Shown piece after piece: positions 24,714 through 33,164 of a DNA stretch of 64,000 bases; position 1 is the stretch's first letter, and each line of letters opens with the position of its first letter. Source of the DNA: Actinomycetospora sp. NBRC 106375 (lineage in GTDB: Bacteria; Actinomycetota; Actinomycetes; Mycobacteriales; Pseudonocardiaceae); contig NZ_BSTS01000021.1 in NCBI RefSeq assembly GCF_030269665.1, forward strand, positions 37,617 to 101,616, written 5' to 3'. The notes beneath the pieces were generated by a model, which was not told the DNA's origin, did no database searches, and saw only the letters and a program-made list of their open reading frames with translations. The position numbers and the translations under genes were made by a program.

Positions 24714-25103
24714 GTGCCCGCCGTCGATCTGCACTGGCGCTTCTCCCGGGCCGGCGGCCCCGGCGGGCAGGGCGTCAACACCACCGACTCGCGCGTCGAG
24801 CTCTCGGTGGACCTGCGCCGGGCCGCGCTGCCCGAGCACGTCCGCGCGCGGCTCCTCGAGCGGCTCGACGGCCGCCTGCACGACGGCGTGATCACCGTCG
24901 TCGCCGCCGACGACCGCTCCCAACGACGCAACCGCCGCGCCGCGCGGGAGCGTCTGTCCGTGCTGCTCCGCGACGCGCTGGCTCCGGACCCGCCCGCGCG
25001 CCGCGCCACCGGGCCGTCCCGGGGCGCGCGCCGGCGCCGCCTGGAGGCCAAGCGCCGGCAGGGCGCCGTGAAGGCGCTGCGGCGTCGCCCCGCCGCCGAG
25101 TGA
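24714..25103 (+). CDS. arfB: ArfB-like peptidyl-tRNA hydrolase (release-factor GGQ domain)
   Basis: About 129 residues. RFSRAGGPGGQGVNTTDSRV holds the GGQ motif that enters the ribosomal peptidyl-transferase centre; VNTTDSRVELS is the family hallmark. The C-terminal tail is very basic (RRRRLEAKRRQGAVKALRRR), as in ArfB, which rescues stalled ribosomes by binding the empty mRNA channel. Relatives begin about 8 residues earlier (here LLVARDVVVPAV), but no ATG, GTG or TTG exists in that frame after the stop at 24636; CTG 24693 is the only candidate. GTG 24714 is given as a conservative start. A start problem or sequence error upstream is possible. Confidence 0.8.
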   Translation: MPAVDLHWRFSRAGGPGGQGVNTTDSRVELSVDLRRAALPEHVRARLLERLDGRLHDGVITVVAADDRSQRRNRRAARERLSVLLRDALAPDPPARRATGPSRGARRRRLEAKRRQGAVKALRRRPAAE

Positions 25104-25286
25104 CGCCGGCGACGCCCCCGGACGGGGGAACGCCCGGAGTACGTCGACGGGTGACGGGGAAAGCCGGTCGCGATCAGCAGGCGACGCGCCGTGCCGCGCG
25201 GCGTACCGCCGATGACGTGGCACGATGACCGACCTCACCACCGCTCGCCCAGCCCGACCGAGCGGCCGACCTCGCCAGGAGCGCCC

Positions 25287-25766
25287 GTGACCCGCCCCGA
25301 GCAGCCCGCCAGCGGCTCGTCCACCCCGCCGGTCGTGCCCTCGATCCCCCTCAACGCCGAGCCGGTGCGCCAGGAGGGCGACGCCTCCGTCGGCTCGCTC
25401 GTCAAGGAGGTCACCACCCACGTCTCGACCCTGGTCCGGGCCGAGGTGGAGCTCGCGAAGACCGAGATCACCGCGGAGGTGAAGAAGGGGGTGCAGGGCA
25501 GTGTCTTCTTCGTCGTCGCCGGCGTCGTGGCGCTGTTCAGCCTGTTCTTCTTCTTCATCGCCGTGTCCGAGGCCTTCAACCTCATCTGGCCGAGCCAGCA
25601 GTGGGCGGGCTACGCGGTGACGTTCGGACTCATGATCCTCTTCGCGGGACTCATGGGGCTGCTCGGTTACCTCAAGGTCCGCAAGATCAAGGCGCCGGAG
25701 CGGACCATCGAGTCCGCCAAGGAGTCGGTGGCGGTCTTCAGCCGCGGCCGCTCCGACGCCGCCTGA
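25287..25766 (+). CDS. Phage-holin-like membrane protein (Actinobacterial Holin-X, holin superfamily III)
   Basis: A 159-residue protein. It has a Pro/Ser-rich N-terminus, an amphipathic helix VGSLVKEVTTHVSTLVRAEV with the family's LVRAEVELAKTE segment, then two membrane helices (about residues 71-98 and 108-130) and a basic C-terminus. It matches Rv3669 by position before the epoxide-hydrolase gene. The family name comes from holin-like topology; the role is probably envelope related, not phage lysis. GTG 25287 follows AGGAG at good spacing; longer in-frame starts lack one. Confidence 0.85.
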   Translation: MTRPEQPASGSSTPPVVPSIPLNAEPVRQEGDASVGSLVKEVTTHVSTLVRAEVELAKTEITAEVKKGVQGSVFFVVAGVVALFSLFFFFIAVSEAFNLIWPSQQWAGYAVTFGLMILFAGLMGLLGYLKVRKIKAPERTIESAKESVAVFSRGRSDAA

Positions 25767-25795
25767 GCCCCCGGCCGAGCACCACCCCGGGCGCC

Positions 25796-26713
25796 ATGAC
25801 CTCCGGGTCGCCCGTCGACATCCCGGGGCCGTGGACCCATCGCACGGTCTCGGCCAACGGCATCCAGCTGCACGTGGCCGAGGCCGGCCCGGAGTCCGGA
25901 CCCCTGGTGCTGCTGCTGCACGGCTTCCCCGGGTTCTGGTGGGCCTGGCGCCACCAGCTGCCGGCCCTCGCCGCGGCCGGCTACCGCGTGGCCGCCGCCG
26001 ACCTGCGCGGCTACGGCGACTCGGACCGTCCTCCCCGCGGCTACGACCTCTGGACCCTGGCGGGCGACGCCGCGGGCCTCGTGCGCTCGCTGGGGGCCCG
26101 GGAGGCGGCCGTCGTCGGCGCGGGCTGGGGCGGCGCGGTCGCCTGGACGCTCGCCACGTTGCGTCCCGGCGTGGTGTCGCGCCTCGGCGTCCTCGCGGCT
26201 CCCCATCCGCGCACGGCGCGCGACGCCGTCCGTCGCCGGCCGTGGGGTGCGGCGGTGCGTCTCGCGGCCTCGGTGCAGCCACCCCGGCTCCCGGAGCGGC
26301 GCCTCCGGCGTGACGACGGTGCCTGGGTGGCCGAGCTGCTGCGCACCGGCTCGGGCGCCGGGTGGGTCGACGCGCCCGAGTTCGCCGAGGTCGCCGATCA
26401 CCACCGCGCCGCGATGCTGCTGCCGCGCGTGCCGCACACCGCGGTCGAGGGCTTCCGCTGGTGCGTGCGCTCGCAGTTCCGGCCGGACGGGGCGCGCTAC
26501 GCGGCCGCGATGGCCCGGCGCGTGACCGTCCCCGTGCTCCAGGTCCACGGCGAGGCCGACCCGTGGGTGTCCGACCGCATGGCCCGCGCGTCGGCGCGCT
26601 GGTGCGACGCCGGGCACGACCACCGCACGCTCGACGGAGTCGGGCACTTCCCGCACCAGGAAGCGCCGCAGCACGTCACCGACGCCTTGCTGGACTTCCT
26701 CGACGGCTCCTGA
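25796..26713 (+). CDS. EphE-like alpha/beta hydrolase with the nucleophile replaced
   Basis: A 305-residue protein equivalent by position to Rv3670 (ephE). HGFPGFWWAWRHQ at residues 42-54 is the epoxide-hydrolase oxyanion motif and RGYGDSDRP follows at 71. The nucleophile elbow is VGAGWGGAVAW, where active members have VGHDWGG; Gly110 stands in the Asp position. The acid (VHGEADPWV) and His (GVGHFPHQEAP) are present. Loss of the nucleophile makes epoxide hydrolysis by the usual ester mechanism unlikely. Start ATG 25796. It lies downstream of the holin-like gene on the same strand and is convergent with marP. Confidence 0.88.
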   Translation: MTSGSPVDIPGPWTHRTVSANGIQLHVAEAGPESGPLVLLLHGFPGFWWAWRHQLPALAAAGYRVAAADLRGYGDSDRPPRGYDLWTLAGDAAGLVRSLGAREAAVVGAGWGGAVAWTLATLRPGVVSRLGVLAAPHPRTARDAVRRRPWGAAVRLAASVQPPRLPERRLRRDDGAWVAELLRTGSGAGWVDAPEFAEVADHHRAAMLLPRVPHTAVEGFRWCVRSQFRPDGARYAAAMARRVTVPVLQVHGEADPWVSDRMARASARWCDAGHDHRTLDGVGHFPHQEAPQHVTDALLDFLDGS

Positions 26714-26714
26714 C

Positions 26715-26784
26715 CGGCGTGTCGCCGCGGCGAGGATGTGGCGATCCTGGCGTCACGCGCCAGGAAAGCCGCATTGCTCGTACA
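26715..26784 (-). repeat. 70-bp palindromic dispersed repeat, copy B (intergenic)
   Basis: This is the reverse-orientation match to 9025-9094. It starts two bases after the hydrolase stop codon and ends 16 bases before the marP stop. The core CGCCAGGA/TCCTGGCG dyad could also act as a bidirectional terminator. Confidence 0.8.
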
Positions 26785-26799
26785 CCCCGGACGACGCCG

Positions 26800-27996
26800 C
26801 TAGGCCGCGCAGGAGCCGGTGCTGACGCGGCCGGTGGCGTTCGGGGCGGCGTCGAGGGCCGGTTTGACCTGGTCGGCGGTGAGGACGAAGCCCGTGTCGC
26901 CCTGGTCGACCGCGGCACCGAAGACGACGCCGATCACGCGGCCCTGGGGGTCGACGAGCGGGCCGCCCGAGTTCCCGGACCGCACCTGCCCGCGGATCGT
27001 GTAGACGTCGCGGGTGACGGTCTCGCTCTCGTAGATGTTCGGCCCGCGCAGCTGGATGCGCTGGCGCACCTTCGCCGGCGAGGACGAGAACGGGCCGTCG
27101 AGGGGGTAGCCCAGCGCGACCGCGTTGTCGCCGGTGTCGGCGCCGCTGAAGTCGAACGGCAGCGCGTCGGTGTCGAGCCCGGGCACCGCGAGCACGGCGA
27201 CGTCGACCTCGTCGTCGTAGTACACGACGCGGGCCGAGCGGGTGCGGCTGTCGCCGTCGGAGGTCGGGACCTCCACCGACACCTCGTCGGTGCCGGCCAC
27301 GACGTGCGCGTTGGTCATCACCCGGTCCTCGCCGATGACGAAGCCGGTGCCCTCGAGCGCGCGCTGGCACGACGGCGCGCGACCGCGGACCTTGAGCACG
27401 CTGGCCCGCGCCTGCTGGACGACCGGGTCCTCGACGAGCGCCTGCTCCGGCGGTGGGACCTCGGCGATCGGGGTGGACGAGAACGGGCTCAGCACGTCCG
27501 GGAAGCCCGAGGCGTCGAACAGCGCCCGCAGCTCCGAGGGCAGCTGGCGCACCGGGTCGGGCATCACCGAGTCGACGCCGGCGAGCACACGGGAGTCGCG
27601 CAGTGAGGACGCCAGTGCGGTCTGCGAGGAGCCGGCCAGCGGCAGCGCGATGAGCCAGGCGACGATCAGCGCCGTGATGGCCTGCAGGATCGAGCCGAAG
27701 AAGGAGTCCACGGTGCGCACCGCGGGCAGGCGCATCCGGTCGCGCAGCGACCGCCCGAGGTAGACCCCGAGCGTCTCGCCGAGCGCGACGAGCGCGACCA
27801 CGAGCAGGACGCTGACCACGATCTTCGACGTCGTGCCCTCGAAGGTGTCGACCAGCGCCGGCGCGATCTTCAGACCGAGCAGCGCTCCGCCGAGGACGCC
27901 GAGGAAGCTCAGCGCCGCCACGGCGAGGCCGTGGCGCCAGCCCGAGATGCCCGCGGCGATCGCGAGCAGCACGACGACGATGTCCACCCAGCTCAC
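26800..27996 (-). CDS. marP: MarP-type membrane-anchored periplasmic serine protease
   Basis: A 398-residue protein like Rv3671c, which is needed for acid and oxidative resistance in M. tuberculosis. Four N-terminal CvpA-like membrane helices (residues 3-120) precede a trypsin-like domain. The triad is His in VMTNAHVV, Asp in DEVDVAVL and Ser in RSGNSGGPL. Cys in SCQRALEGTGF and Cys in the last residues (STGSCAA) match the regulatory disulfide pair of MarP. GTG 27996 follows GGAGG and overlaps the nudL stop (GTGA). It is the last gene of nth-tlpA-nudL-marP. Confidence 0.94.
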   Translation of the reverse strand: MSWVDIVVVLLAIAAGISGWRHGLAVAALSFLGVLGGALLGLKIAPALVDTFEGTTSKIVVSVLLVVALVALGETLGVYLGRSLRDRMRLPAVRTVDSFFGSILQAITALIVAWLIALPLAGSSQTALASSLRDSRVLAGVDSVMPDPVRQLPSELRALFDASGFPDVLSPFSSTPIAEVPPPEQALVEDPVVQQARASVLKVRGRAPSCQRALEGTGFVIGEDRVMTNAHVVAGTDEVSVEVPTSDGDSRTRSARVVYYDDEVDVAVLAVPGLDTDALPFDFSGADTGDNAVALGYPLDGPFSSSPAKVRQRIQLRGPNIYESETVTRDVYTIRGQVRSGNSGGPLVDPQGRVIGVVFGAAVDQGDTGFVLTADQVKPALDAAPNATGRVSTGSCAA

Positions 27997-28745
27997 CGGA
28001 CCGGACCTCCTTCGGCGGCCGCATCGGGCCGGCTCGGCGCGGGCTGCGCAGTACTCAGGTCGTGCCGCTGCGCCCACACCTCGTCGAGGTCACGCACGTC
28101 GGAACCGTCCCAGGGTCTCGCCCACCCGCCCAGGGTGAGCATCCAGTCCACCAGACCCGCCGTGAAGCCCCAGACGAGCAGTCCCCCTGCGGCGAACGCG
28201 GGACCCACGTACCCGGAGGGCCCGGCGACGCGGAACCGCGCCGCGGGGTCGGCGAGCGCGGCCAGGGGCACGCGCAGCACCGCGGCGGTCTCGCCGGGGT
28301 CGACGACGCCGACCGGCGACGGCCGTGCCCAGTGGGCGAGCACCGGCGTCACGGCGAACCCGGTGACCGGGATCGTCAGCGGCGGCAGCGTGAGGAGGGG
28401 GACGACGCCCGCGGGCTCGAGGCCGGTCTCCTCGCGGGCCTCGCGCAGCGCGGCCGCGACCGGTCCCGCGTCCCCGGGGTCGATCGAGCCGCCGGGGAAC
28501 GCCGCCTGGCCCGCGTGCGCGCGCATCTCCGCGGCCCGCTCGGTGAGCAGCAGCTCCGGCCCGGTGCCGTCGCCCCGCTCGTCGGCGAAGAGCATGAGCA
28601 CCGCGGCGCGGCGGCCGTTCGACGTCGTCACCCGCCGGCGGAAGGGGACGTCGTCGGGCCCGAGGTGCCGGCAGGCCTCCACGAGGGGCCCGAGCCATGC
28701 CGGCGCGGCCCCGGGGCGCAGGTCGGCGGTGTCGTCGGCGGTCAC
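27993..28745 (-). CDS. CoA pyrophosphatase, Nudix family (NudL-like)
   Basis: A 250-residue hydrolase matching Rv3672c. ELLLTERAAEMRAHAGQAAF followed by PGG is the UPF0035/CoA-pyrophosphatase signature. The Nudix box GGSIDPGDAGPVAAALREAR-EETGL is complete except that the first Glu is Asp. It would split CoA to 4'-phosphopantetheine and 3',5'-ADP. GTG 28745 overlaps the preceding stop as GTGA. The C-terminal 90 residues contain TPVLAHW and GFTAGLVDW strands typical of the family. Confidence 0.9.
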   Translation of the reverse strand: MTADDTADLRPGAAPAWLGPLVEACRHLGPDDVPFRRRVTTSNGRRAAVLMLFADERGDGTGPELLLTERAAEMRAHAGQAAFPGGSIDPGDAGPVAAALREAREETGLEPAGVVPLLTLPPLTIPVTGFAVTPVLAHWARPSPVGVVDPGETAAVLRVPLAALADPAARFRVAGPSGYVGPAFAAGGLLVWGFTAGLVDWMLTLGGWARPWDGSDVRDLDEVWAQRHDLSTAQPAPSRPDAAAEGGPVR

Positions 28746-29395
28746 CCGGTGCCCCCGCGGGCGGCGTCGACGGCGGCGCGGACCTGGTCGGGGGTGCGCA
28801 GCACCTGCGGCGGGATGTCGACGACGCTGCCGTCGGCGCGGACCAGCACGCTGACCGGCAGCACCGGCGGCGCGCCGAGCTTCGGCGCGACGACCTGCGC
28901 CGGGTCGCTCACCGACGGGTAGCGGGCGCCGAGGCTCTGCATCAGCCCGAGGGCGGCCGTCGCGCGGTCGCCGGCGTCGACGCCCAGCACCGCCGCGGCC
29001 CCCGGCTGCGCGGCGTACGCGGCGAGCGCGGGCACCTCGTCGCGGCACGGCGCGCACCAGGAGGCCCAGAAGTTGACGACGGTGTCGCGACCGGCGAGGG
29101 CGGTGGCCAGGTCGACCGGCCCGGGGGCGCCCAGGCACTCGAGCGTCACCCCGGCCAGCGGGGCGACCGGCGCGGCGCCGGGCACGGACGCCGGGCAGGA
29201 CGCGAGCCCGGCCGATTCCCGCGCGGCGGCGAGGGCGGCCGGGTCGTCGGGACCCGGGACGGGGGCGGCCGGCTGGAGGACCGCCGAGGGATCCGTGGCG
29301 GGCGCGGACCCGGTGTCTCGCGGCCAGAGGGCGATCACCCCGACGACGGCCAGCACGAGGACCACGAGGGTGGCCCGGACCTCGGCGCGCGTCAC
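28742..29395 (-). CDS. TlpA/ResA-like thioredoxin, membrane-anchored
   Basis: A 217-residue protein matching Rv3673c. An N-terminal signal-anchor ([16 protein letters not shown], residues 9-24) leads into a Pro/Ala linker and a thioredoxin fold. [20 protein letters not shown] carries the CxxC active site and [10 protein letters not shown] the cis-Pro. Two more Cys (ASCPAS and LECLG) precede the domain. It should act outside the membrane in thiol reduction, perhaps serving MarP's disulfide (inference from the operon). GTG 29395 overlaps the nth stop. Confidence 0.9.
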   Translation of the reverse strand: MTRAEVRATLVVLVLAVVGVIALWPRDTGSAPATDPSAVLQPAAPVPGPDDPAALAAARESAGLASCPASVPGAAPVAPLAGVTLECLGAPGPVDLATALAGRDTVVNFWASWCAPCRDEVPALAAYAAQPGAAAVLGVDAGDRATAALGLMQSLGARYPSVSDPAQVVAPKLGAPPVLPVSVLVRADGSVVDIPPQVLRTPDQVRAAVDAARGGTG

Positions 29396-30144
29396 CGCTC
29401 GAGGCCGACGAGGGCGAGCAGGTGCGCCGCGTCCGGCCCCTTGATCAGCTTGGCGGCCTTGACCGGGTCCTGCTGGCCGGTACCCGACGACGGGCAGTCG
29501 CGGCGCAGGGAGCACGCGCCGCACGCGGGCGTCTTGGCGTGGCAGACGCGGCGGCCGTGGAAGATCAGCCGGTGGGAGAGCATCGTCCAGTCCTTGCGCG
29601 GGATGAGCTCGCCCACCTCCTTCTCCACCTGCACCGGGTCCTCGGACTCCGTCCACGCGAAGCGGCGCGCCAGGCGCCCGAAGTGCGTGTCGACCGTGAT
29701 CCCCGGGACGCCGAAGGCGTTGCCCAGGACGACGTTGGCGGTCTTGCGCCCGACCCCCGGCAACGTCACGAGGTCCTCGAGCCGTCCGGGGACGACGCCG
29801 CCGAACCGGTCGACGAGCGCCGCGCCGAGCTTCGTGACCGACTCGGCCTTCGCGCGGTAGAAGCCGGTCGGGCGCAGGATCTCCTCGAGCTCGACACGGT
29901 CGGACCCGGCGAACGCGGCGGGGTCGGGGTAGCGGGCGAACAGGCCCGGGGTCACGCGGTTGACCGTGACGTCGGTGGTCTGCGCGGAGAGCACCGTGGC
30001 GACCAGCAACTCGAACGGGGACGTGAAGTCCAGCTCGCAGTGCGCGTCCGGGTGGGCGACCGCGAGCTCGCGGTCCATCCGTCGCGCCCGCCGCACGAGC
30101 GCGAGACGACTCTCCTCGCCGGTGGCGCGCGCAGCCCTGCTCAC
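29392..30144 (-). CDS. nth: Endonuclease III (DNA glycosylase/AP lyase)
   Basis: A 250-residue base-excision repair enzyme removing oxidised pyrimidines. The helix-hairpin-helix [18 protein letters not shown] contains the catalytic Lys, and [11 protein letters not shown] the catalytic Asp. The 4Fe-4S cluster ligands are C-x6-C-x2-C-x5-C ([17 protein letters not shown]). It matches Rv3674c. GTG 30144 is the likely start; ATG 30078 (MDRELAV) would be shorter and less like relatives. Confidence 0.95.
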   Translation of the reverse strand: MSRAARATGEESRLALVRRARRMDRELAVAHPDAHCELDFTSPFELLVATVLSAQTTDVTVNRVTPGLFARYPDPAAFAGSDRVELEEILRPTGFYRAKAESVTKLGAALVDRFGGVVPGRLEDLVTLPGVGRKTANVVLGNAFGVPGITVDTHFGRLARRFAWTESEDPVQVEKEVGELIPRKDWTMLSHRLIFHGRRVCHAKTPACGACSLRRDCPSSGTGQQDPVKAAKLIKGPDAAHLLALVGLER

Positions 30145-30286
30145 CCACCCAGGGTAGGACCCGACCCCGCGGGCGCCCGGCGCCCCTCGACGGGCCACCC
30201 GGACACCGAGCGTCGGGAGGTGACGACACGCCGCAGACGACCCCGATGGCGCAGCGCCCGGGGCGGTGCGCGACGATGCGTGCACC

Positions 30287-30541
30287 ATGACCGCCTGGCT
30301 CGCCATCCTGATCCCGCTGCTGGTGATGGTCTTCGCGCTCGGCATGGAGCGCCTGGAGACCCGCCTGCGGTCCGGCACGGTGCGCGAGGACGAGGTCGAG
30401 GACTTCCTCGAGCGGGCTCGTCCGGACGAGGTGAAGGCCTTGTTCCGGCAGGGGATCGGCGGCGCGCTCCAGTTGTTCCGGCTCCGGAATCTCGGCAAGC
30501 GGGGCGGCCTGTCCGCGCGGCGGACCAAGGAACGAGCCTGA
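30287..30541 (+). CDS. Small single-pass membrane protein (Rv3675-like)
   Basis: An 84-residue protein. Residues 3-20 form one membrane helix ([18 protein letters not shown]), followed by a charged cytoplasmic part: [35 protein letters not shown] and a basic end. It lies between nth (divergent) and crp, the position of Rv3675. No catalytic motif is seen. The start ATG 30287 is the first in good context. Confidence 0.75.
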   Translation: MTAWLAILIPLLVMVFALGMERLETRLRSGTVREDEVEDFLERARPDEVKALFRQGIGGALQLFRLRNLGKRGGLSARRTKERA

Positions 30542-30797
30542 CGCTCACGCACGGCAGCGACGCCTGGGGATCTCGAGGTCTATGATGGTCCGATCGGGCG
30601 ATGGCTTGCCTCGAACAGGCCGGAGGCGCCCCGATGCGGTGAGTTCCGTGGGCCTGGCGTGGCGTGATCATGGGTAGAGACGTGACTATGCTGCGGCGCA
30701 CGTGACTGGTGACACAGCAAGTAGCACAAGGGTGCGGACGCGGGCCGGTGGCCCGACGCCCGTGCGCGGTTGAGTGAGAGTGGGCGAGGAGCGGACG

Positions 30798-31472
30798 GTG
30801 GACGAGGTACTGGCGCGGGCCGGCATCTTCCAGGGGGTGGACCCCGCCGCGATCGAGGTGCTCACCGAGTCCCTCGAGCGCGTGGAGTTCCCCCGCGGGA
30901 CGGTGATCTTCAACGAGGGCGAGCCCGGCGACCGGCTCTACATCGTCTCGACCGGCAAGGTGAAGATCGGTCGGCGGTCCCCGGACGGTCGCGAGAACCT
31001 GCTCTCGATCTTCGGCCCGTCCGACATGTTCGGCGAGCTCTCGATCTTCGACCCGGGCCCGCGGACCTCGACCGCCACGACGGTCACCGACGTGCGCGCC
31101 TACACGATGGACCGCAACGCGCTCCGCGAGTGGATCGCTCAGCGTCCGGAGATCGCCGAGCAGCTGCTGCGCGTCGTCGCGCGTCGGCTGCGCCGCACGA
31201 ACAACCTGCTCGCGGACCTCATCTTCACCGACGTCCCCGGCCGCGTCGCGAAGGCGCTGCTGCAGCTCGCGCAGCGCTTCGGGTCCCAGGAGGCGGGCCT
31301 CCTGCGCGTCACGCACGACCTGACGCAGGAGGAGATCGCCCAGCTCGTCGGCGCCTCCCGGGAGACGGTCAACAAGGCCCTCGCCGACTTCGCCGCCCGC
31401 GGCTGGCTGCGCCTCGAGGGCAAGAGCGTCCTGATCCTCGAGCCGGACCGCCTCGCGAGGAGGGCCCGCTAG
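30798..31472 (+). CDS. crp: cAMP receptor protein family regulator Crp
   Basis: A 224-residue global regulator, the same length as M. tuberculosis Rv3676. The cyclic-nucleotide domain includes [18 protein letters not shown] and the phosphate-binding cassette [19 protein letters not shown] (Glu, Arg and Thr ligands present). The winged helix is [23 protein letters not shown] 30798 follows GAGGAG and gives the family start [13 protein letters not shown]; an upstream GTG is unlikely. A matching binding site lies before satP. The stop codon TAG shares the tetranucleotide CTAG with the convergent MBL gene. The 256 bp upstream hold the promoter; a TATGAT at 30582-30587 is one possible -10. Confidence 0.96.
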   Translation: MDEVLARAGIFQGVDPAAIEVLTESLERVEFPRGTVIFNEGEPGDRLYIVSTGKVKIGRRSPDGRENLLSIFGPSDMFGELSIFDPGPRTSTATTVTDVRAYTMDRNALREWIAQRPEIAEQLLRVVARRLRRTNNLLADLIFTDVPGRVAKALLQLAQRFGSQEAGLLRVTHDLTQEEIAQLVGASRETVNKALADFAARGWLRLEGKSVLILEPDRLARRAR

Positions 31473-32293
31473 CCGTCGACGCGGCGCAGGTGCTCCAGCT
31501 GGGCGGCCACCGACTGGTCGGCCGCCGGCCAGAGCTGCTCGTCGACGTCCGCGTAGACGATCTCCACGACCTGCCGCGGTGACGGGTCGGGCCCGAGCTC
31601 GCCCAGCGCGGCCCGGACCTGGTCGAGGCGCTGCTCGCGGTGGCGCAGGTAGTACTCGGCGGTCTCGCGCGCATCCGGCAGGTCCGGCCCGTGACCGGGC
31701 AGCAGCGTCGTCCCGGCAGGCAGCTCCGCGAGCCCGCGCAGGGAGTCCAGGTAGTCGGTCAACGCCCCCGGATAGTCCCCGAGGACCGTCGTCCCGTAGC
31801 CCAGCACGGTGTCGCCGGTGAGGACGCTGCCGTCGTCGTCGACGACGAGGCAGAGCGAGTCGTCGGTGTGGCCCGGGGTGACGAGGACCCGCAGGTCGAG
31901 TCCCGCCACCCCCAGGCGCTCCCCGGCGCCGAGGCCCTCCGCCCCGAGCGTCAGCGTGGGGTCCAGGGCCCGCACGGGTGCCCCGACGCGCTCGGCAAAC
32001 GTCCGGGCCGCCTCGGTGTGGTCGAGGTGCCGGTGGGTCAGCAGCACGAGCTCGACGGGACCGCACGCCGCGAGGCGGTCGAGGTGCGTGGGGTCCTCCG
32101 GGCCCGGGTCGACGACGACGCAGCCGGTCTGGCCGGGCGCGCGCAGGATCCATGTGTTCGTGCCGTCGAGCGTCATCGGCGACGGGTTCTCGGCGAGCAC
32201 CACGGACGCCGCGGCGGTGACCGGACGCAGCTGCTCGTAGGCGGGGTGCGCCGGGGTGCCGTGCGGCGACGCCGGGAACACGCGCCCGCTCAC
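31469..32293 (-). CDS. Metallo-beta-lactamase fold hydrolase (Rv3677c-like)
   Basis: A 274-residue hydrolase. Zinc ligands lie in [14 protein letters not shown] (HxHxDH type with Arg between), [20 protein letters not shown] and [25 protein letters not shown] near residue 37 is typical of the LACTB2/Rv3677c group. The last 60 residues form a winged-helix-like tail ([12 protein letters not shown]). A nuclease or thioester substrate is possible; not assigned. GTG 32293 overlaps the preceding Nudix stop as GTGA. Confidence 0.9.
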   Translation of the reverse strand: MSGRVFPASPHGTPAHPAYEQLRPVTAAASVVLAENPSPMTLDGTNTWILRAPGQTGCVVVDPGPEDPTHLDRLAACGPVELVLLTHRHLDHTEAARTFAERVGAPVRALDPTLTLGAEGLGAGERLGVAGLDLRVLVTPGHTDDSLCLVVDDDGSVLTGDTVLGYGTTVLGDYPGALTDYLDSLRGLAELPAGTTLLPGHGPDLPDARETAEYYLRHREQRLDQVRAALGELGPDPSPRQVVEIVYADVDEQLWPAADQSVAAQLEHLRRVDG

Positions 32294-33102
32294 CGGGCGG
32301 CGCCCAGCGCGTGCGGGGGCACCGCGAGGCGCACCCGGTCGCCCTGCGGCCGGAAGGACGGCGTCACCGGCTCGGGGCGGCGCTGCGCCGCGGCCGCCAG
32401 GAGCGTCGCCGTGTCCCCCGCGCCGCTGAGCTCGGTGAGCACCGCCCACGTGGGCGGCATGAGCGCCCGCCGGCCGTCCTCCCACTCACGCAGCGCCCGC
32501 CGCGGCGAGCACCAGGCCGCCGCCACGGCCTCGCTGGTCGCGCCGTCGGGCTCCTGCCCCGCGGGCACGGCGGCGACGAAGAACGCCGTGTCGTAGCTGC
32601 GCGGCGCGGTCTCCGGGGCGATCCAGCGTGCCCACGGACGCAGCCGCTCGGCCTCGATCCGTGCGGCCACGTCCCGCAGCGCGATCTCCCGGGACGTGAG
32701 CCGCTCCCGCGCGCCCGCGAGCGGGCGCGTCGCCGCGAGCAGGACCCCGGTCTCCTCGAAGGTCTCCCTGACCGCACAGGCGAGCAGGGCGGCCGCGTCC
32801 GCGGGCGCCGTGCCCCAGCTGCGAGCCGCGTCCGCGGCGGTCGCCTCGTCCACCAGGCCCTCGGCGAGGGCCTCGCGGTCCGTCGCGTCGAGACCCCCGC
32901 CCGGGAACACCGTCATCCCACCGGCGAAGGCCATCGCGGTGGTCCGCTCCAGGACGAACACCTCGAGACCCTCGGCGCCGTCCCGGACGAGGATCACCGA
33001 CGTCGCGAGCCGCGGCTCACCGGGCGGACCGCTGCCGAGCCGGTCGAACGCGGGCCGGTCCATCCCGAACCGCGGGGGCAGGTCGACGAGATCGGTGCTC
33101 AC
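32290..33102 (-). CDS. Nudix hydrolase (long, NUDT19/RPP-like)
   Basis: A 270-residue protein. After a strand ATSVILVRDGAEGLEVFVLE comes RTTAMAFAGGMTVFPGGGLD; the Nudix helix CAVRETFEETGVLL lies about 45 residues later, the wide spacing typical of the NUDT19-like acyl-CoA group. ARWIAPETAPRSYDTAFFVA is also characteristic. It probably hydrolyses a CoA ester or similar diphosphate. It is coupled to the MBL gene by a GTGA overlap. Confidence 0.87.
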   Translation of the reverse strand: MSTDLVDLPPRFGMDRPAFDRLGSGPPGEPRLATSVILVRDGAEGLEVFVLERTTAMAFAGGMTVFPGGGLDATDREALAEGLVDEATAADAARSWGTAPADAAALLACAVRETFEETGVLLAATRPLAGARERLTSREIALRDVAARIEAERLRPWARWIAPETAPRSYDTAFFVAAVPAGQEPDGATSEAVAAAWCSPRRALREWEDGRRALMPPTWAVLTELSGAGDTATLLAAAAQRRPEPVTPSFRPQGDRVRLAVPPHALGAAR

Positions 33103-33164
33103 CCGCGAGACCCTAGGCGCGACGCAGGAGCGGTGCCGGGCCGTCTCCTCGCCGCCCGGACGCC

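Noticed and set aside
25287..25766. Holin as evidence of a prophage
   Set aside because: The gene is the conserved chromosomal Rv3669-type homologue between satP and ephE; no other phage genes are near.
30670..30735. Repeated GTGAC motifs upstream of crp as Crp autoregulatory sites
   Set aside because: No copy has the paired GTGA-N6-TCAC dyad; only direct GTGAC repeats are present.
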